Shown here piece by piece: positions 1 through 10,932 of a stretch of DNA of 64,000 bases. Both the position numbers and the translations under genes were made by a program. Under the pieces are notes generated by a model, which searched no databases, had not been told where the DNA came from, and saw only the letters and a list, made by a program, of their open reading frames with translations. This DNA comes from Termitomyces sp. T153 (Eukaryota > Basidiomycota > Agaricomycetes > Agaricales > Lyophyllaceae). Positions within the stretch are counted from its first letter, which is position 1; every line of letters begins with the position of its first letter. The DNA lies in assembly GCA_018296165.2 (NCBI GenBank), contig JACKQL020000139.1, forward strand, positions 1 through 64,000. Direction: 5' to 3'.

Positions 1-1119
1 CACTACCGCCAAGACCTCTGCCAACCCCAGCAATGCCTCCCCCACGTCAGCCGCCACCTCCCACCATGACCCTGGGGCCACCGCATTGCATTGCCAATGC
101 CCCGCCAGCAACCTCTCCAATCGCGCCATCCCCTGCTGCAACTCCGGGGGCTGAACCATGGACCCCTGCATCAACCTGTCCTGAATTGATGCAAACGCTG
201 TGGAGGCACTGTCCAAGAGGACCCGATGCTCCCGCACCCAGCCTAACCCCAGGAAATGAACCATCAGTAACGAACGGAGGAATGGAGACAACTCACAGAG
301 GATCCCCATGTGCCCCAAAGCGGCCTCGTTGGCCAACCAATCCTCCCTCTGCCTCACTGCCTCCAGCTCCGCCCACAGCGCATCCCCCCCCCCTCCGCTT
401 CCCCCATGGGCTGCCCCTCCATCTGCGTCAGACACTCCCGCAAACCCTGCACCTCTAATGCTCGCTCCGTCGCCACATGCACCGATGTGTTCCTTTCCCG
501 CTCCATCGCCTCTTTCTCTGTCCACGCTGCGTCACAATCCTCCCTTGCCCATCAGAGCTCACCCTCCCATGCTGCCAACGATGTTGTCAAAACCTCCACC
601 TGCTTGCGAAGGAAGACCTCCGTGATCAAAGGAATAGGCGCAGGGGGACTCAACGATCATTCCAAGGGAACACCCGGGGTAGGAGAAAAGAGGAGAGACT
701 CCGGAGGCCCTGCTGACAGCTCGCGCCCACGTGGCCTCTTGCTGGGTCCCGCCCCCAAGGATGGGGAGGCTCGGCACTTCCCATGCATCACCACTGAGGA
801 CGCCCCCTTTCCCTGACCACCCCGCAAAAACCCCACCTTCCCCGCAGACCGCCCCATGCTCCCCTCCTTTGGCAACGCGGGATGAAACTTGGTCCGCTTT
901 GGGACCCCCGGAAAATCCACCACCACCACCACGGACGACTCTACAACAACCCCGTCAGTCATCCAAGAAGACAAGTCAACACCACTTACGACTCCGGTCC
1001 CTGGCACTAACACAGTGCCAACGCTCAAACTCCTCCCCCCCACTGTCATACACCACCACCTCATCCAAATCAGAAGGCAACAGAGCAGGGGAGACTACTG
1101 GAATGCTGGGGGAAGACAT
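1..1119 (-). pseudogene. Antisense accessory gene of element A (5' part, broken)
   Basis: It reads leftwards from an ATG at 1119-1117, opposite to its element. The predicted protein starts MSSPSIPVVSPALL, has an acidic patch (YDSGGEEFE), a basic nuclear-localisation-like patch (GAGPSKRPRG) and, later, a helical segment (WVREHRVLLDSAS). Two GT-AG introns are visible: 989-941 and 296-243. It is broken by an in-frame TGA at 659-657 and by a C-run at about 384-393 that is 10 nt long where an 8-nt run would keep frame. The 3' end lies beyond the window. I recognise it as a repeated family in related fungi but know no function. The copy in element B shares the TGA. Confidence 0.6.
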
Positions 1120-1319
1120 GACAAAATTTGGGAAATCCCGGGGTACGTCCAAGGCTTTTAATTGATTGAAGAGAACCCTGACAAAGCGGCGGCCGCGCTT
1201 TGACTTTGTCTCCCACGCTGCTATCACTCGCTGCGGACTGATCAATATTGCTTGGCTTTGACTCCCATGCCCCTGCCAATTCCCGTCCTGCTCCCCGTGT
1301 CTCGAAGGGTCTCGATGCT

Positions 1320-1332
1320 GAAGGGGGGGTGA
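1320..1332 (+). other. Polypurine tract of element A
   Basis: The purine run GAAGGGGGGGTGA abuts the TGTCACG start of the LTR. This is the expected position of the plus-strand DNA primer, and it fixes the element's orientation as plus although the internal ORF runs the other way. Confidence 0.75.
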
Positions 1333-2518
1333 TGTCACGACCCATCCCCTGGACCCCCGCACATCGTCCAGCAACCTCCCATTCCTCAAAACCCCCGACG
1401 CTCCGCCAAACTTCTGCCCATGCCCCGCGCCTATTTTGATTAGCCCCAACGCAACCTCAGCTAACTCCAACGCCTCCCTGGCTAACTCCAACGGCCCCCT
1501 GGCCAACTTTGACACCTTCCCCGCAGCCACTGACACTTACCCTGGATCTCCCAAACCCCAAGAACCACCCCTGCTGTTCCTGATCTTTGCCACCCATCAT
1601 CAACTCAACACCCTGGCTCCTCTGACCCATTCCAGAGTATCACGATAACCTCGGGGCGACCTGCATTCCCAAATGATCCCATCAACATATCAACGTGGCC
1701 CAACCCTTGATCACAACAGACACCCACCAACTCCATCGAGCTCCGCCAAGCCCCGCCGTCACAGCCGACATACTCCAAAGTTCTCCAGTAGTCAGTATAT
1801 AAGATGTCGAGTAGCTCTTCATACTCTAGTCTTGATATTACCTACCTATTGTTACGTTACCTATGGTCTGATTGTTTTCTTTCTTGTGTCCCATGTTCCA
1901 TGTCTTGTTTTCCTTACTCTCAGTCTCCCGGTCTTCTCTCAGTCTCCTGGTCTTTATCTCAGTCTCCCAGTCTTGTCTTGTCTCCATTTTGTTATCATTC
2001 TCGTTATTGTTTCGTATCTCCATTCAAATCTATTCTTGTTCCATCTCAACTCCATTTCATTTTGTCTGACGCTGTCTTGGTGACTCTGTCCAGCCATTGT
2101 GCCCAAGTCTTCCTCAACCTTAACGACCTCACAAACTCCGCGATTACAATTACAAACCCCAACACTCTTTCACCAGATCCAAACCTCACTCTTCGCTCAG
2201 TTCCGGACTCCATCAACCCCAATTGATCTTCCATCAAACCCCGGCTCCGCTCCCATTGATTGAGTAGCCTCCTACCCCTTTGCATCTGCAAATCTCCCAT
2301 ACGGTCTTCTGCCTGAACCCTGCCAAGCCCGTCCCATTTCCTCGCAATCCGACTTCTCTGGACCTCCCCAGACCTGTTTGGATCACATCCCACCGACTAT
2401 TTGCACAAGCAATCAGCGTCCCGAACACTTTCGAGTGTCCAGTTGCCAGTGCAAGGGGATCACACCTGCCTAGTAAGGACTTGCCCAGTGCAGCTGAGCG
2501 GGTCAGCAGAACCTGACA
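1333..2518 (+). repeat. LTR of element A (1186 bp)
   Basis: It has TG...CA ends (TGTCACGACC ... GAACCTGACA). The U3 part contains about four 21-bp units of the form CTAACTCCAACGCCTCCCTGG (about 1440-1515). A TATA box follows at 1796-1803, then the predicted RNA start. The R/U5 part has a pyrimidine-rich tract with repeats of CAGTCTCCCGGTCTT (about 1920-1980). The same LTR family recurs in this window at 5701, 9729, 24371, 27304, 28903, 31421 and 58720. Confidence 0.9.
1796..1840 (+). promoter_or_regulatory. LTR promoter: TATA box and predicted self-priming RNA 5' end
   Basis: TATATAAG (1796-1803) is followed 32 nt later by AGTCTTGATATTA (1828-1840). That 13-mer is the reverse complement of the sequence directly 3' of the 5' LTR in element B, so it is the likely transcript 5' end and minus-strand primer, by analogy with Tf1. 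The TATA spacing and the complementarity are seen directly; the start site is inferred. Confidence 0.6.
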
Positions 2519-3222
2519 GAGGAGTTGGTGTGGGGCAGCCCCCAATGAAAGTTGGGCCCCTGCAGGGTGGGCAGAGGGAGGGGGCCCCCACAATGCACAA
2601 CAAGGGTAAGTGGAGGGCATCCCCCTTGCTGGAGGCAGGGCCTAGCAAGTGGGCATGGGAGGAGCCAGCAATGGTGGGCCCTCCATGTCCCACAGTGTAT
2701 TCCCCAATCTCCGGGGCCTTGGTCAAGCAGTCTGTGGGAGGATCATGGTCAGCCACTGAGGCTTTCCTGTGGTGTTGGATGGAGGAGTTGGAGCAGTTGT
2801 TGGCCACACATGGGGAGGAAGCTTGTAGGATGGGGGAGGAGAGGGACAGGTTTTGGAGGAAGCTGAATGGGGCTTAGAGGGAATGGGACTTGGCATGTAG
2901 GGATAAGGACATCTGGGCCAGGGAGCACCGCATCCTCCTCAACAGAGTGTCAGTGGCACTGAGGTCCATCCACAACAGGTTGGCAAGGATGCCCAGGAAT
3001 CTCCCACTGGAGTTGGGGCAGGGGGTCACACAGATGGGGCATCTGCTGGTGGGGCATTAGCAGAGGGCGATGGCAGATCCTGGAGCATGGTGGGAGGTGG
3101 CAATGGATGTAGTGGAGCTGCTCTCAGGGCATCCTGAAATTCTGGCAATAGTAGTAGCACAACTGGAGGTGGATCTGGTGGGGAGGATAGTGGAGGTGGA
3201 GTCGGAGGGGGAGGAGGAGTAG
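2519..3222 (+). pseudogene. Antisense accessory gene of element C (diverged, broken)
   Basis: It lies on the plus strand between the end of C pol (minus) and the truncation by element A. Translation shows the same family as the antisense genes of A and B: a basic patch (SPLLEAGPSKWAWEE), a helical segment WAREHRILLNRVSVAL, and a C-terminus LAIVVAQLEVDLVG that aligns with LAVVRAQMEVDLG in B. It ends at a TAG (3220-3222). Stop codons interrupt it at about 2876 and 3058, and its 5' end is removed by element A. It shows that the antisense gene is an ancestral part of this chromovirus family. Confidence 0.55.
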
Positions 3223-3445
3223 GGGCTTTCTTGGACTGGTCTTCTTGTGCTCCAAGCCTGTTGTACCTCTGTAACATTGTATAATATTGGTATACAGCTG
3301 CTTCTGGACATTCGGCCTGGATAAGTGACTCTTTTTAGTGTTAAGTGAGGAGGAGTAAACAAAACACATAGGGGGTACTCATGGGAGTTGAATCCCTGGT
3401 GAATCCAGAGGCGGGGGTTACGCCCACTGATGCCATCTGTACTTG

Positions 3446-6400
3446 CTAGTCCCAGGGGTCCCGGGGCTTGGTGGGGTGTTGTTGATAGAAGTCCCATAAT
3501 TCATTGGGAGCTCCGTCAAGATTTTTTTGGAGTTCCCATGTGTTGTCCTCAGGTCCATAGCCCTTCCAGAAGACTAAGTACTGGAGTCACCCATGGACCA
3601 TGTGGGAGTCAAGGATTTGGTCGACCTTGTAGTAGTACTCATGTTTGACTTTGACAGGGGGTGGTTGGTCAGGGCGTTAGCTGGGGAAGGGGTCTGGGGC
3701 ATGTTTTTTGAGGAGTTGAATGTGGAACACAGGGTAGAGGCCTTTCAAGCCCAGAGGTAGGTTGAGTTTGTAGGCATGCATGGAGACTTTCCAGAGGACT
3801 TTGAAAGGACCAAAACATTTGTAGTCTAGTTTGATGGAGGGCCTCTGGGTCTTGAGGTTGTGTCAATTGAGCCAAACCAAGGTGCCAGGGGGCCAGTCGG
3901 GGGTAGGGTCATGTCAGGCATTGGCATGTTTGGAGTAGGCTTGATTGGCAGTGTTTATCTCATCCCAGAGAAACTGGTGAAGGGATCGGAGGTCCTCAGC
4001 AACCTTGTGGGTGATGTGGGAGGGGATGTCTTTCAAGGATAGGGTGAGTTGGGGGTTGTAGCCTTTGTTGGTGTAGAAGGGGGAGACTCTGGTGGCAGAG
4101 TGGGGCATGTTGTTGTAGGTAAATTCGGCAAGGGGGAGTTCTGCATGCCAGTCATTCTGTAAATAGTTAACGTATAGGCAGAGATACTGCTCCAGCATCT
4201 GGTTTACTTGTTCTATTTGTCCGTTGGTCTCTGGGTGATAGGCAGTGGAGAGGCTGGTTTTGATTTTGAGCGCCTTGCATAGCAATTGCCAAAAGTGGGA
4301 TACAAACAGGGGTCTGCAGTTGGAGACAATGTCATCTGGTAGTCCATGCTTGGAGAATACATGCTCAAGGAACAGTTTGGCAAACTCCAGAGCATTGTTG
4401 GTGGTGTGGCAGGGGATGAAGAGGGCTTGTTTGATGAGGCAGCAAACGATGACAAGGATCATGTTGAAACCTTCAGAGTTGGGGAGTTCGACAATATGAT
4501 CCATCAATAGGGAGGACTAGGGGTGGCAGCCAACAGGGAGGGGTTTCAATAATTTGTGGGGGTAGTGGCAGGGTACCTTGGCCTGGAGACAAGGTTCGCA
4601 GGCCCTTATGTATTGTGTGATGTCCTTCTTCATTCCTGGCCAAAAGTAAGTCCAGGAGATGAGTTGAAGGGTCTTATGAATTCCTGGGTGCCCCCAGAGC
4701 TTGTGGTTGTGGTGTTGCCAGAGTATGTTGAGGTGGATGGACTTGTGGTCTGGAGTGTAAATTCGTCCACTCCAGAGCAGGAGGCAGTGGTCTGGAGACA
4801 GTGAAAAAGGGTTCTCAGTGCTCGACTCATCAGGGTTGTTGTGGGGGTTGTGCTGGGTGAAGTAGGAGTCTGGGGGTGAATTCCTGATTTGCTAGAGGAT
4901 TCCTTCTTCATTTAAAATTAGCACGGCATGTAGATGTTCAGAGGGAATTACCACTCGATGGTTGAATGCATTCTGTTTGGCTTTGAATGACTTCTTTGGA
5001 TACATGTCAGACCTTTGAGTGAGGGCATGGGGCTTTGCGCCGAGTCTCCTGGGGTGGTAGTGGATGGTGAAGTTGTACTCTGAGAGGGTTTTGGACCATT
5101 GAGCTTGGTGGCAGCTGAGCTGTTTCATGGTTGTGAAGTATTGCAGGTTGTTGTGGTCAGAGTAGACTTGGATGCAGTGCAGGGATTCCTTGAGGTAGGC
5201 CCGCCACTGATGGAAGGCTTCAACAATCATGAGGAGTTCTTTGTTGTAGATGTCATAGTTGAGTTTCACGGGAATCATTAACCAGGTGTAGAAGGTGATG
5301 GGACAGAGATCCTTGCCCCCAGAGTCTAACTGGAAGAGTATCCTGGCGATAGTGTAGTTGGAGGCATTGCATTCAAGCATGATCGGCAGGGAGGGGTCAA
5401 AATGGCGGAGGACTGGGGTGGAGGTGAAGGCCTTCTTCAGGAGGAGGAATACACTCTGGCACTTGCTGTCCCAATCCCAAAGGGTGTCCTTCCACATGAG
5501 TCAGTTGAGGGATTTGGTAATTCCGGAGTAGTTGTTGATGAAACAGCGATAAAAGTTAGCAAACCCCAGGAATGAATGTACCTCCTTGACATTCTGTGGT
5601 GGGGGCCAGTTGAGTATTGTGTCAACCTTGGCAGGGTCCATGTGCACGCCATTGGGGGCGATGATGACCCTGAGGTATTTGACCTCCATTGTGTGAAAGG
5701 CGTCAGGTTCTGCTGACCACGGGGGCTCAGCTACCCTGGGCGAGTCCTTACTAGGCAAATGTGATTCCCTGCACTGACAACCAAGCACTCGGAGGTGTTC
5801 CAAGCACTGGGGACTTGTGAGGATAGCCAGGGAAGATTGATCCAAGCAAGTCCAGGGAGGTCCGGAGGAGTAGAGGACGGGTTGCGGGGGAGGGGGACAG
5901 ACTTGGCGGGGTTCAGGCATAAGTCCGTGTGTGAGTATTGCGGGTGCGGAGGAGGCGGAGGCTATGTGGATGACAGGAGCGGAGCTGGAGTTCTGATGGG
6001 GGATCAACAGGGATTGATGGGGTTTGGAGCCAAGTGTATAGCAGGGTCCGGGGGTGGTAACAAGCGTTGGAGGTTCGTAATTGTAATTGCGGAGTTTGTG
6101 AGGACATTACAGTCGAGAGGACTTGAACACAATAGACAGAGTCAAATGGAGCAATATGGAGTTGAACAAAACAAGACAAAGACGAGATGAGAATGAGAAT
6201 AGATTCAGGCAGAGACACGGAATGATAATGAAAGGATAATGGAACAGAAACAAGATAAGACCGGAAGACTGAGAGTAAGGAAAATGAGACACAGGACACA
6301 AAACACAAGAAGAAACAATCAGAAACACATCAGGTAAGGTAGGTAGATAATCTCAAGACTAGAGTATGAGGAGCTACTCTATGTCTTATATACTGACTAC

Positions 6401-9020
6401 TGAAGAGCTCCGGGAACGTTGGCTGTGGTGGCAGGGCTTGGCAGAGCTTGACGGAGTCAACAGGTGTCGGTTACAATCAGAGGGCGGGCCACATTGATAT
6501 GTTGATGGGATCAATTGTGACGCAGTCCGTTCCAAGGCTGTCATGATACTCCAAGGTAAGTCGGGGAAGCCAGAGTGTCAGGTTGATGACATGTAATGGG
6601 GTCAGGCACTGCGGGGGAGTGGTCCCAGGGGCTCAGAAAGTCCAGGGGAATTGCCAGTGGCTGCAGGGAAGACGTCGGAGTTGGCCAGGGGGCCATCGAA
6701 GTTAGCCAAGAATGTGCTGGAGTTAGCCAGAGTAGGCGTGGAGTGCTGGAGAAGTTTGACAAAGTGTCAGGGGGTTCGGGGGGAGCAGGGGTTTGTCAGG
6801 TGGTGTATGGGGCTTCAGGGAACAGGTCATGACAAAAGGAGCACTTCTCTGGTTTGGTGTGGAGGTGATACTCCTGGAGTCACTCAAGATGCAGCAGACA
6901 TGCTCCAGATGCTCTGCCAGTGAATTTGAGTAGATCAGGATGTTGTCCAGGTATACAATAATGAAAACATTGTTCATGTCATGGAAGATGTTGTTCATGA
7001 AGTACTGGAAAGTGGCAGGGGAGTTAGTCATTCCGAAGGGCATTACAAGGTACTCAAAGAGGCCATAGCGGGTGCGAAAGGTGGTCTTCCATTCATGTCC
7101 CAGAGTGATCCAGACATTGTTGTAGCCAGAGCGGAGGTCTATCTTTGTGTAGATCTTGGCACTGTGGAGATGATCAACAAGGTCTCCAATCAAAGGGAGG
7201 GGATACCAGTCCTTTTGAGTGACTTTGTTGAGCCCCCAATAATCCACACAGAGTTGGAGTGACCCATCCTTCTTCTTGGCAAACAGGACTGGAGCGCTGG
7301 CAGCGGAGATCAATGGGCATATGAAACCCTTGCCAAGCATGTTGTCAAGGTATTCCTTTAGAGCCCAGAGCTCAATCTTGGACATGTTGTAGATCTTGCC
7401 AAACGGAGGTGAAGTACCTTCTTTGAGGTCAATCTTGTGGTTGTAGGAGTGGTGTGGGGGAAGTTCTTTGGCACTCCCTTCAGAGAACATGTTAGCAAAC
7501 TCATGATACTCTGGGGGAACTACTTCAGATAGGATCTGTTTCTCCATTTTGCTCTCTGGCATGGTGGTTCCTGCATGGAGGTGCTCCTCTGGTAGGGCTG
7601 GCATAATTTGTAACTGGAAGGCAGGGGTGCCATCTTGTAGAATGCATGCAAAGGGGATGGTGCTGATGATTTTAATGTCGAGGCTTCCAAAGTTGATGGA
7701 GTTGGACATCAGGATAGTAGCAGTCAAGTCCAGAGTGGTGGCGGAGTTAGTCAGGGGTTTCAAGTGTTGCTAGTTGGGGTACCACGGGCCTTTGTATTGA
7801 TTCTGAGGTATGTTGGGAGGCAGCCATCATAATTTGATGAGGGTGACAAAGGTGGAGTTGTGCTTCCTTCTCCATCAGGGTTGCCATCAGCGGTTGTTGA
7901 GGGGCTCTGGGTCACTCCGGAGGTGCTGGCACTGGAGTGGGAGACATCAGAGCCCGAGATAGACTGGAGGCAGAGGGGAATGGTGGCTGCTAAACTTGCT
8001 TTGGGGCTGGGGAATTGCATGATGAGGTTCTTCCAGTCGATGTTGGGGTTGATGTCTTGCAGCCACAGGAGTCCGAGCACAATTGGAGTCAATGGAGATA
8101 GTTGGGTAATGAGGAGCCGGGCCTGAATTTGCAGGTCATTGTCAAGGGTGAGGGTGTTGTTGTAGTATTGAGTGATTCTGGTTGTGGTGGGGCTGCTGTT
8201 GAAGAGTTGGAGCTCGAGGGGTTTGTTGAGGTCATTGCATTGGAGGTCAAGTTGACTGCTGATGAAGGTGCCAGAGGCACTGCTGTTGATGAGGGCAGGG
8301 AATACCTTGGGTGAGCCATTGAGTCAGACATTGATGATGAATGACTGTGCGGACCTGGAGCAGAGCTGCAGAGGAGTCTGGGAGTAGTTGATCATGGTCT
8401 CAGAGTTCTTGGAGGAGGGTGAGACATCAAAAGGTACCTGCCTGGAGTCAGTGGGGTTGTCCCAGCCAAGGCAGAGGGTGAGGCTGGGCCAGTCAATGTG
8501 GGAGTTGGTGGAGTGGAGCCATGAGAACTCTAAGACGACAGAGGTGGAGGGGTGTAGTTTTGTGACAAGTAGTCGGAGTTCTTGCTGTCATCCATTGGCA
8601 AAAGTCATGGTTGTTTCCAGGCAGTGTGTGATGTCTCCCACTGGGGTGGGGTCTCTGTCAAAGAGTTTGAGGGGAATCAAGGTGGGGAGGTGTCAGAGGG
8701 GGTGGGGAGTGAGCGCTGCCAGGGACTCATCAATGAAGTTATCAGTGACACTGCTGTCGACTAATGTGGGGATGGAGTTGTTGGTGAAGGGAAGAGTGGT
8801 GCAGAGGAGGAGGTTGGTGGAGGAATGGGAGGGGAGGTGTGCTGGGAGGTTGTCTAGGGCAAGTATTGTTGTGCAGAGAAGTGTGGCTGGGGCAGAGAAG
8901 ATGTCAGGGTCTGGTTCGTAGTCTAGTGCATCTTCAAGACCTAAACTACTGACTTGTTTTCCATAAACTGGTAGTTCCAGTCTTCTCTGTCAATTGTCCA
9001 CATGGCATGTCCCATCACCT
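3446..9020 (-). pseudogene. Element C pol: protease, RT, RNase H, integrase, chromodomain (inactive)
   Basis: In minus order: protease near 8290 (reads LINSSA where LIDSGA is usual); RT about 7500-6870 (VMPFGMTNSPATFQ, then YLDN for YLDD); a solo LTR at 6834-5701 splitting RT; the RT end and RNase H about 5690-5000 (ECNAS at the first Asp site, YSDHNNL intact); an integrase HHCC zinc module about 4730-4580; the core about 4510-4150 (SNCR where SDRG is usual, HPETNGQ intact); and a chromodomain about 3640-3480 ([15 protein letters not shown]) ending at TAG 3448-3446. The chromodomain places it in the chromoviruses. Several frameshifts and stops are also present. Removing the solo LTR plus one AAAGG rejoins the RT reading frame. 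Confidence 0.8.
5701..6834 (-). repeat. Solo LTR inside element C pol (1134 bp), TSD AAAGG
   Basis: It is flanked by perfect 5-bp repeats AAAGG (5696-5700 and 6835-6839). On the plus strand it starts CGTCAGGTTCTGCTGACC, with the first T mutated, and ends GGTCATGACA. Minus orientation is set by the TATATAAG box at about 6390. The R-start motif reads AGTCTTGAGATTA, a variant shared with the LTR at 58720. It interrupts the RT domain of C. Confidence 0.9.
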
Positions 9021-9021
9021 G

Positions 9022-9728
9022 TCATTTAGGACAACTGTGAATAAAGTGTCCCTGCTCACTACATAGGATGCATGTGCCCTCCTTCCATGTTTCTCCTGAG
9101 TTTCCTCCGGCACATTGATCCACAGGCTATCCCAGATCCTGTTTGTGCATAAGGCTTCTTGGTTGTCGGCGGGGTCTGGAATGTTGTCGTAGTCATCAGG
9201 GTTGGCATCCAGGGGTTCTGGGGTTTTATGGAGATCAGCAGCATTGAGCTGGGCAGGTGGACATTGTCCCAGGGGTCAATTGGTGCTAGTAGTTCCTCAG
9301 CCCAGAGGAAAATGGGGTGCAGGGTTGGCAGGGTTGGCAGGGATTGAGGGTCGAATGCCATTAGTTGCTCCAGCCTGCCAGTTGGTGTTACTGGAGGTGT
9401 TCCAAGGGGTCTGGAGCACCATGTTTTTGCTGTGATCTTCCCAGTAACGTTGGTTGACCTGGGTAATGAGTGCCTTGTACCCATTGTAGGTGGTTTGCTT
9501 AGGTGTGAGGCAAAGGATGTCCTTGATCTGTTGAGGCAGGGCGTGATGGAGGGTGAACCAGAGAGTGTTGTAGTTCCAGCCAGTCTTGTAGGCTTCCCAT
9601 TCAAATCGTACAATAAAGGTCATGAAGCATTCATTGTCATGCATTTAGAGGTTGAAGAGGTTTTCCTCCGCCTCCACTACAGTGTCAAAGATGCCAAACT
9701 TACTCGAGAATTCCTGGGTGAAAGCAAG
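9022..9728 (-). pseudogene. Element C gag, C-terminal part with zinc knuckle
   Basis: The minus-strand reading contains FDTVVEAEENLFNL, a capsid-like stretch (HHALPQQIKDILCLTPK) and a CCHC knuckle CILCSEQGHFIHSC (C-x2-C-x4-H-x4-C, near 9072-9030) followed by a stop at 9024-9022. It contains frame breaks. Its N-terminal side is cut at 9728 by element B and continues at 28499-28495 after the duplicated GCAAG. Confidence 0.75.
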
Positions 9729-10919
9729 TGTCAGGTTCCGTTGACCCCGGGGGCTCAGCTGCACTGGGCAAGTCCTTACTAGGCAGGTGTGATCCCCTTG
9801 CACTGGCAACTGGACACTCGAAAGTGTTCAGGACGCTGATTGCTTGTGCAAATAGTCGGTGGGATGTGATCCAAACAGGTCTGGGGAGGTCCAGAGAAGT
9901 CGGATTGCGAGGAAATGGGACGGGCTTGGCAGGGTTCAGGCAGAAGACCGTATGGGAGATTTGCAGATGCAAAGGGGTAGGAGGCTACTCAATCAATGGG
10001 AGCAGAGCTGGGGTTTGATGGAAGATCAATTGGGGTTGATGGAGTCCAGAACTGAGCGAAGAGTGAGGTTTGGATCTGGTGAAAGAGTGTTGGGGTTTGT
10101 AATTGTAATCGCGGAGTTTGTGAGGTCGTTAAGGTTGAGGAAGACTTGGGCACAATGGCTGGACAGAGTCACCAAGACAGCGTCAGACAAAATGAAATGG
10201 AGTTGAGATGGAACAAGAATAGATTTGAATGGAGATACGAAACAATAACGAGAATGATAACAAAATGGAGACAAGACAAGACTGGGAGACTGAGATAAAG
10301 ACCAGGAGACTGAGAGAAGACCGGGAGACTGAGAGTAAGGAAAACAAGACATGGAACATGGGACACAAGAAAGAAAACAATCAGACCATAGGTAACATAA
10401 CAATAGGTAGGTAATATCAAGACTAGAGTATGAAGAGCTACTCGACATCTTATATACTGACTACTGGAGAACTTTGGAGTATGTCGGCTGTGACGGCGGG
10501 GCTTGGCGGAGCTCGATGGAGTTGGTGGGTGTCTGTTGTGATCAAGGGTTGGGCCACGTTGATATGTTGATGGGATCATTTGGGAATGCAGGTCGCCCCA
10601 AGGTTATCGTGATACTCCGGAATGGGTCGGAGGAGCCAGGGTGTTGAGTTGATGATGGGTGGCAAAGATCAGGAACAGCAGGGGTGGTTCTTGGGGTTTG
10701 GGAGATCCAGGGTAAGTGTCAGTGGCTGCGGGGAAGGTGTCGAAGTTGGCCAGGGGGCCGTTGGAGTTAGCCAGGGAGGCGTTGGAGTTAGCTGAGGTTG
10801 CGTTGGGGCTAATCAAAATAGGCGCGGGGCATGGGCAGAAGTTTGGCGGAGCGTCGGGGGTTTTGAGGAATGGGAGGTTGCTGGACGATGTGCGGGGGTC
10901 CAGGGGATGGGTCGTGACA
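9729..10919 (-). repeat. 3' LTR of element B (1191 bp)
   Basis: Plus-strand ends are TGTCAGGTTCCG ... GGGTCGTGACA. It matches the LTR of element A in inverted orientation with few differences, and matches the right LTR of B (27304-28494). The outer flank is GCAAG. Confidence 0.9.
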
Positions 10920-10932
10920 TCACCCCCCCTTC
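10920..10932 (-). other. Polypurine tract of element B
   Basis: The minus strand reads GAAGGGGGGGTGA directly before the LTR, identical to the tract of element A. Confidence 0.75.

Larger units (their letters stand above)
1..2518 (+). mobile_element. Element A: 3' part of an LTR retrotransposon (chromovirus family), truncated by window edge
   Basis: This is the right-hand end of a plus-oriented retroelement: internal DNA (1-1319), a polypurine tract (1320-1332) and a complete LTR (1333-2518). The LTR is not flanked by matching 5-bp repeats (GGTGA on the left, GAGGA on the right), so it is a 3' LTR whose partner lies left of the window, not a solo LTR. The internal part carries an antisense gene on the minus strand. 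The same 2.5 kb occurs inverted and nearly identical at 9729-12253 (element B). A inserted into the 3' end of element C, which resumes at 2519. Confidence 0.85.

Noticed and set aside
976..1536. Long minus ORF running from the element A LTR into the internal region
   Set aside because: It crosses the LTR boundary and PPT. Only the part from the ATG at 1119 matches the antisense gene family; the LTR part is read by chance, helped by the 21-bp repeats, whose length is a multiple of three.
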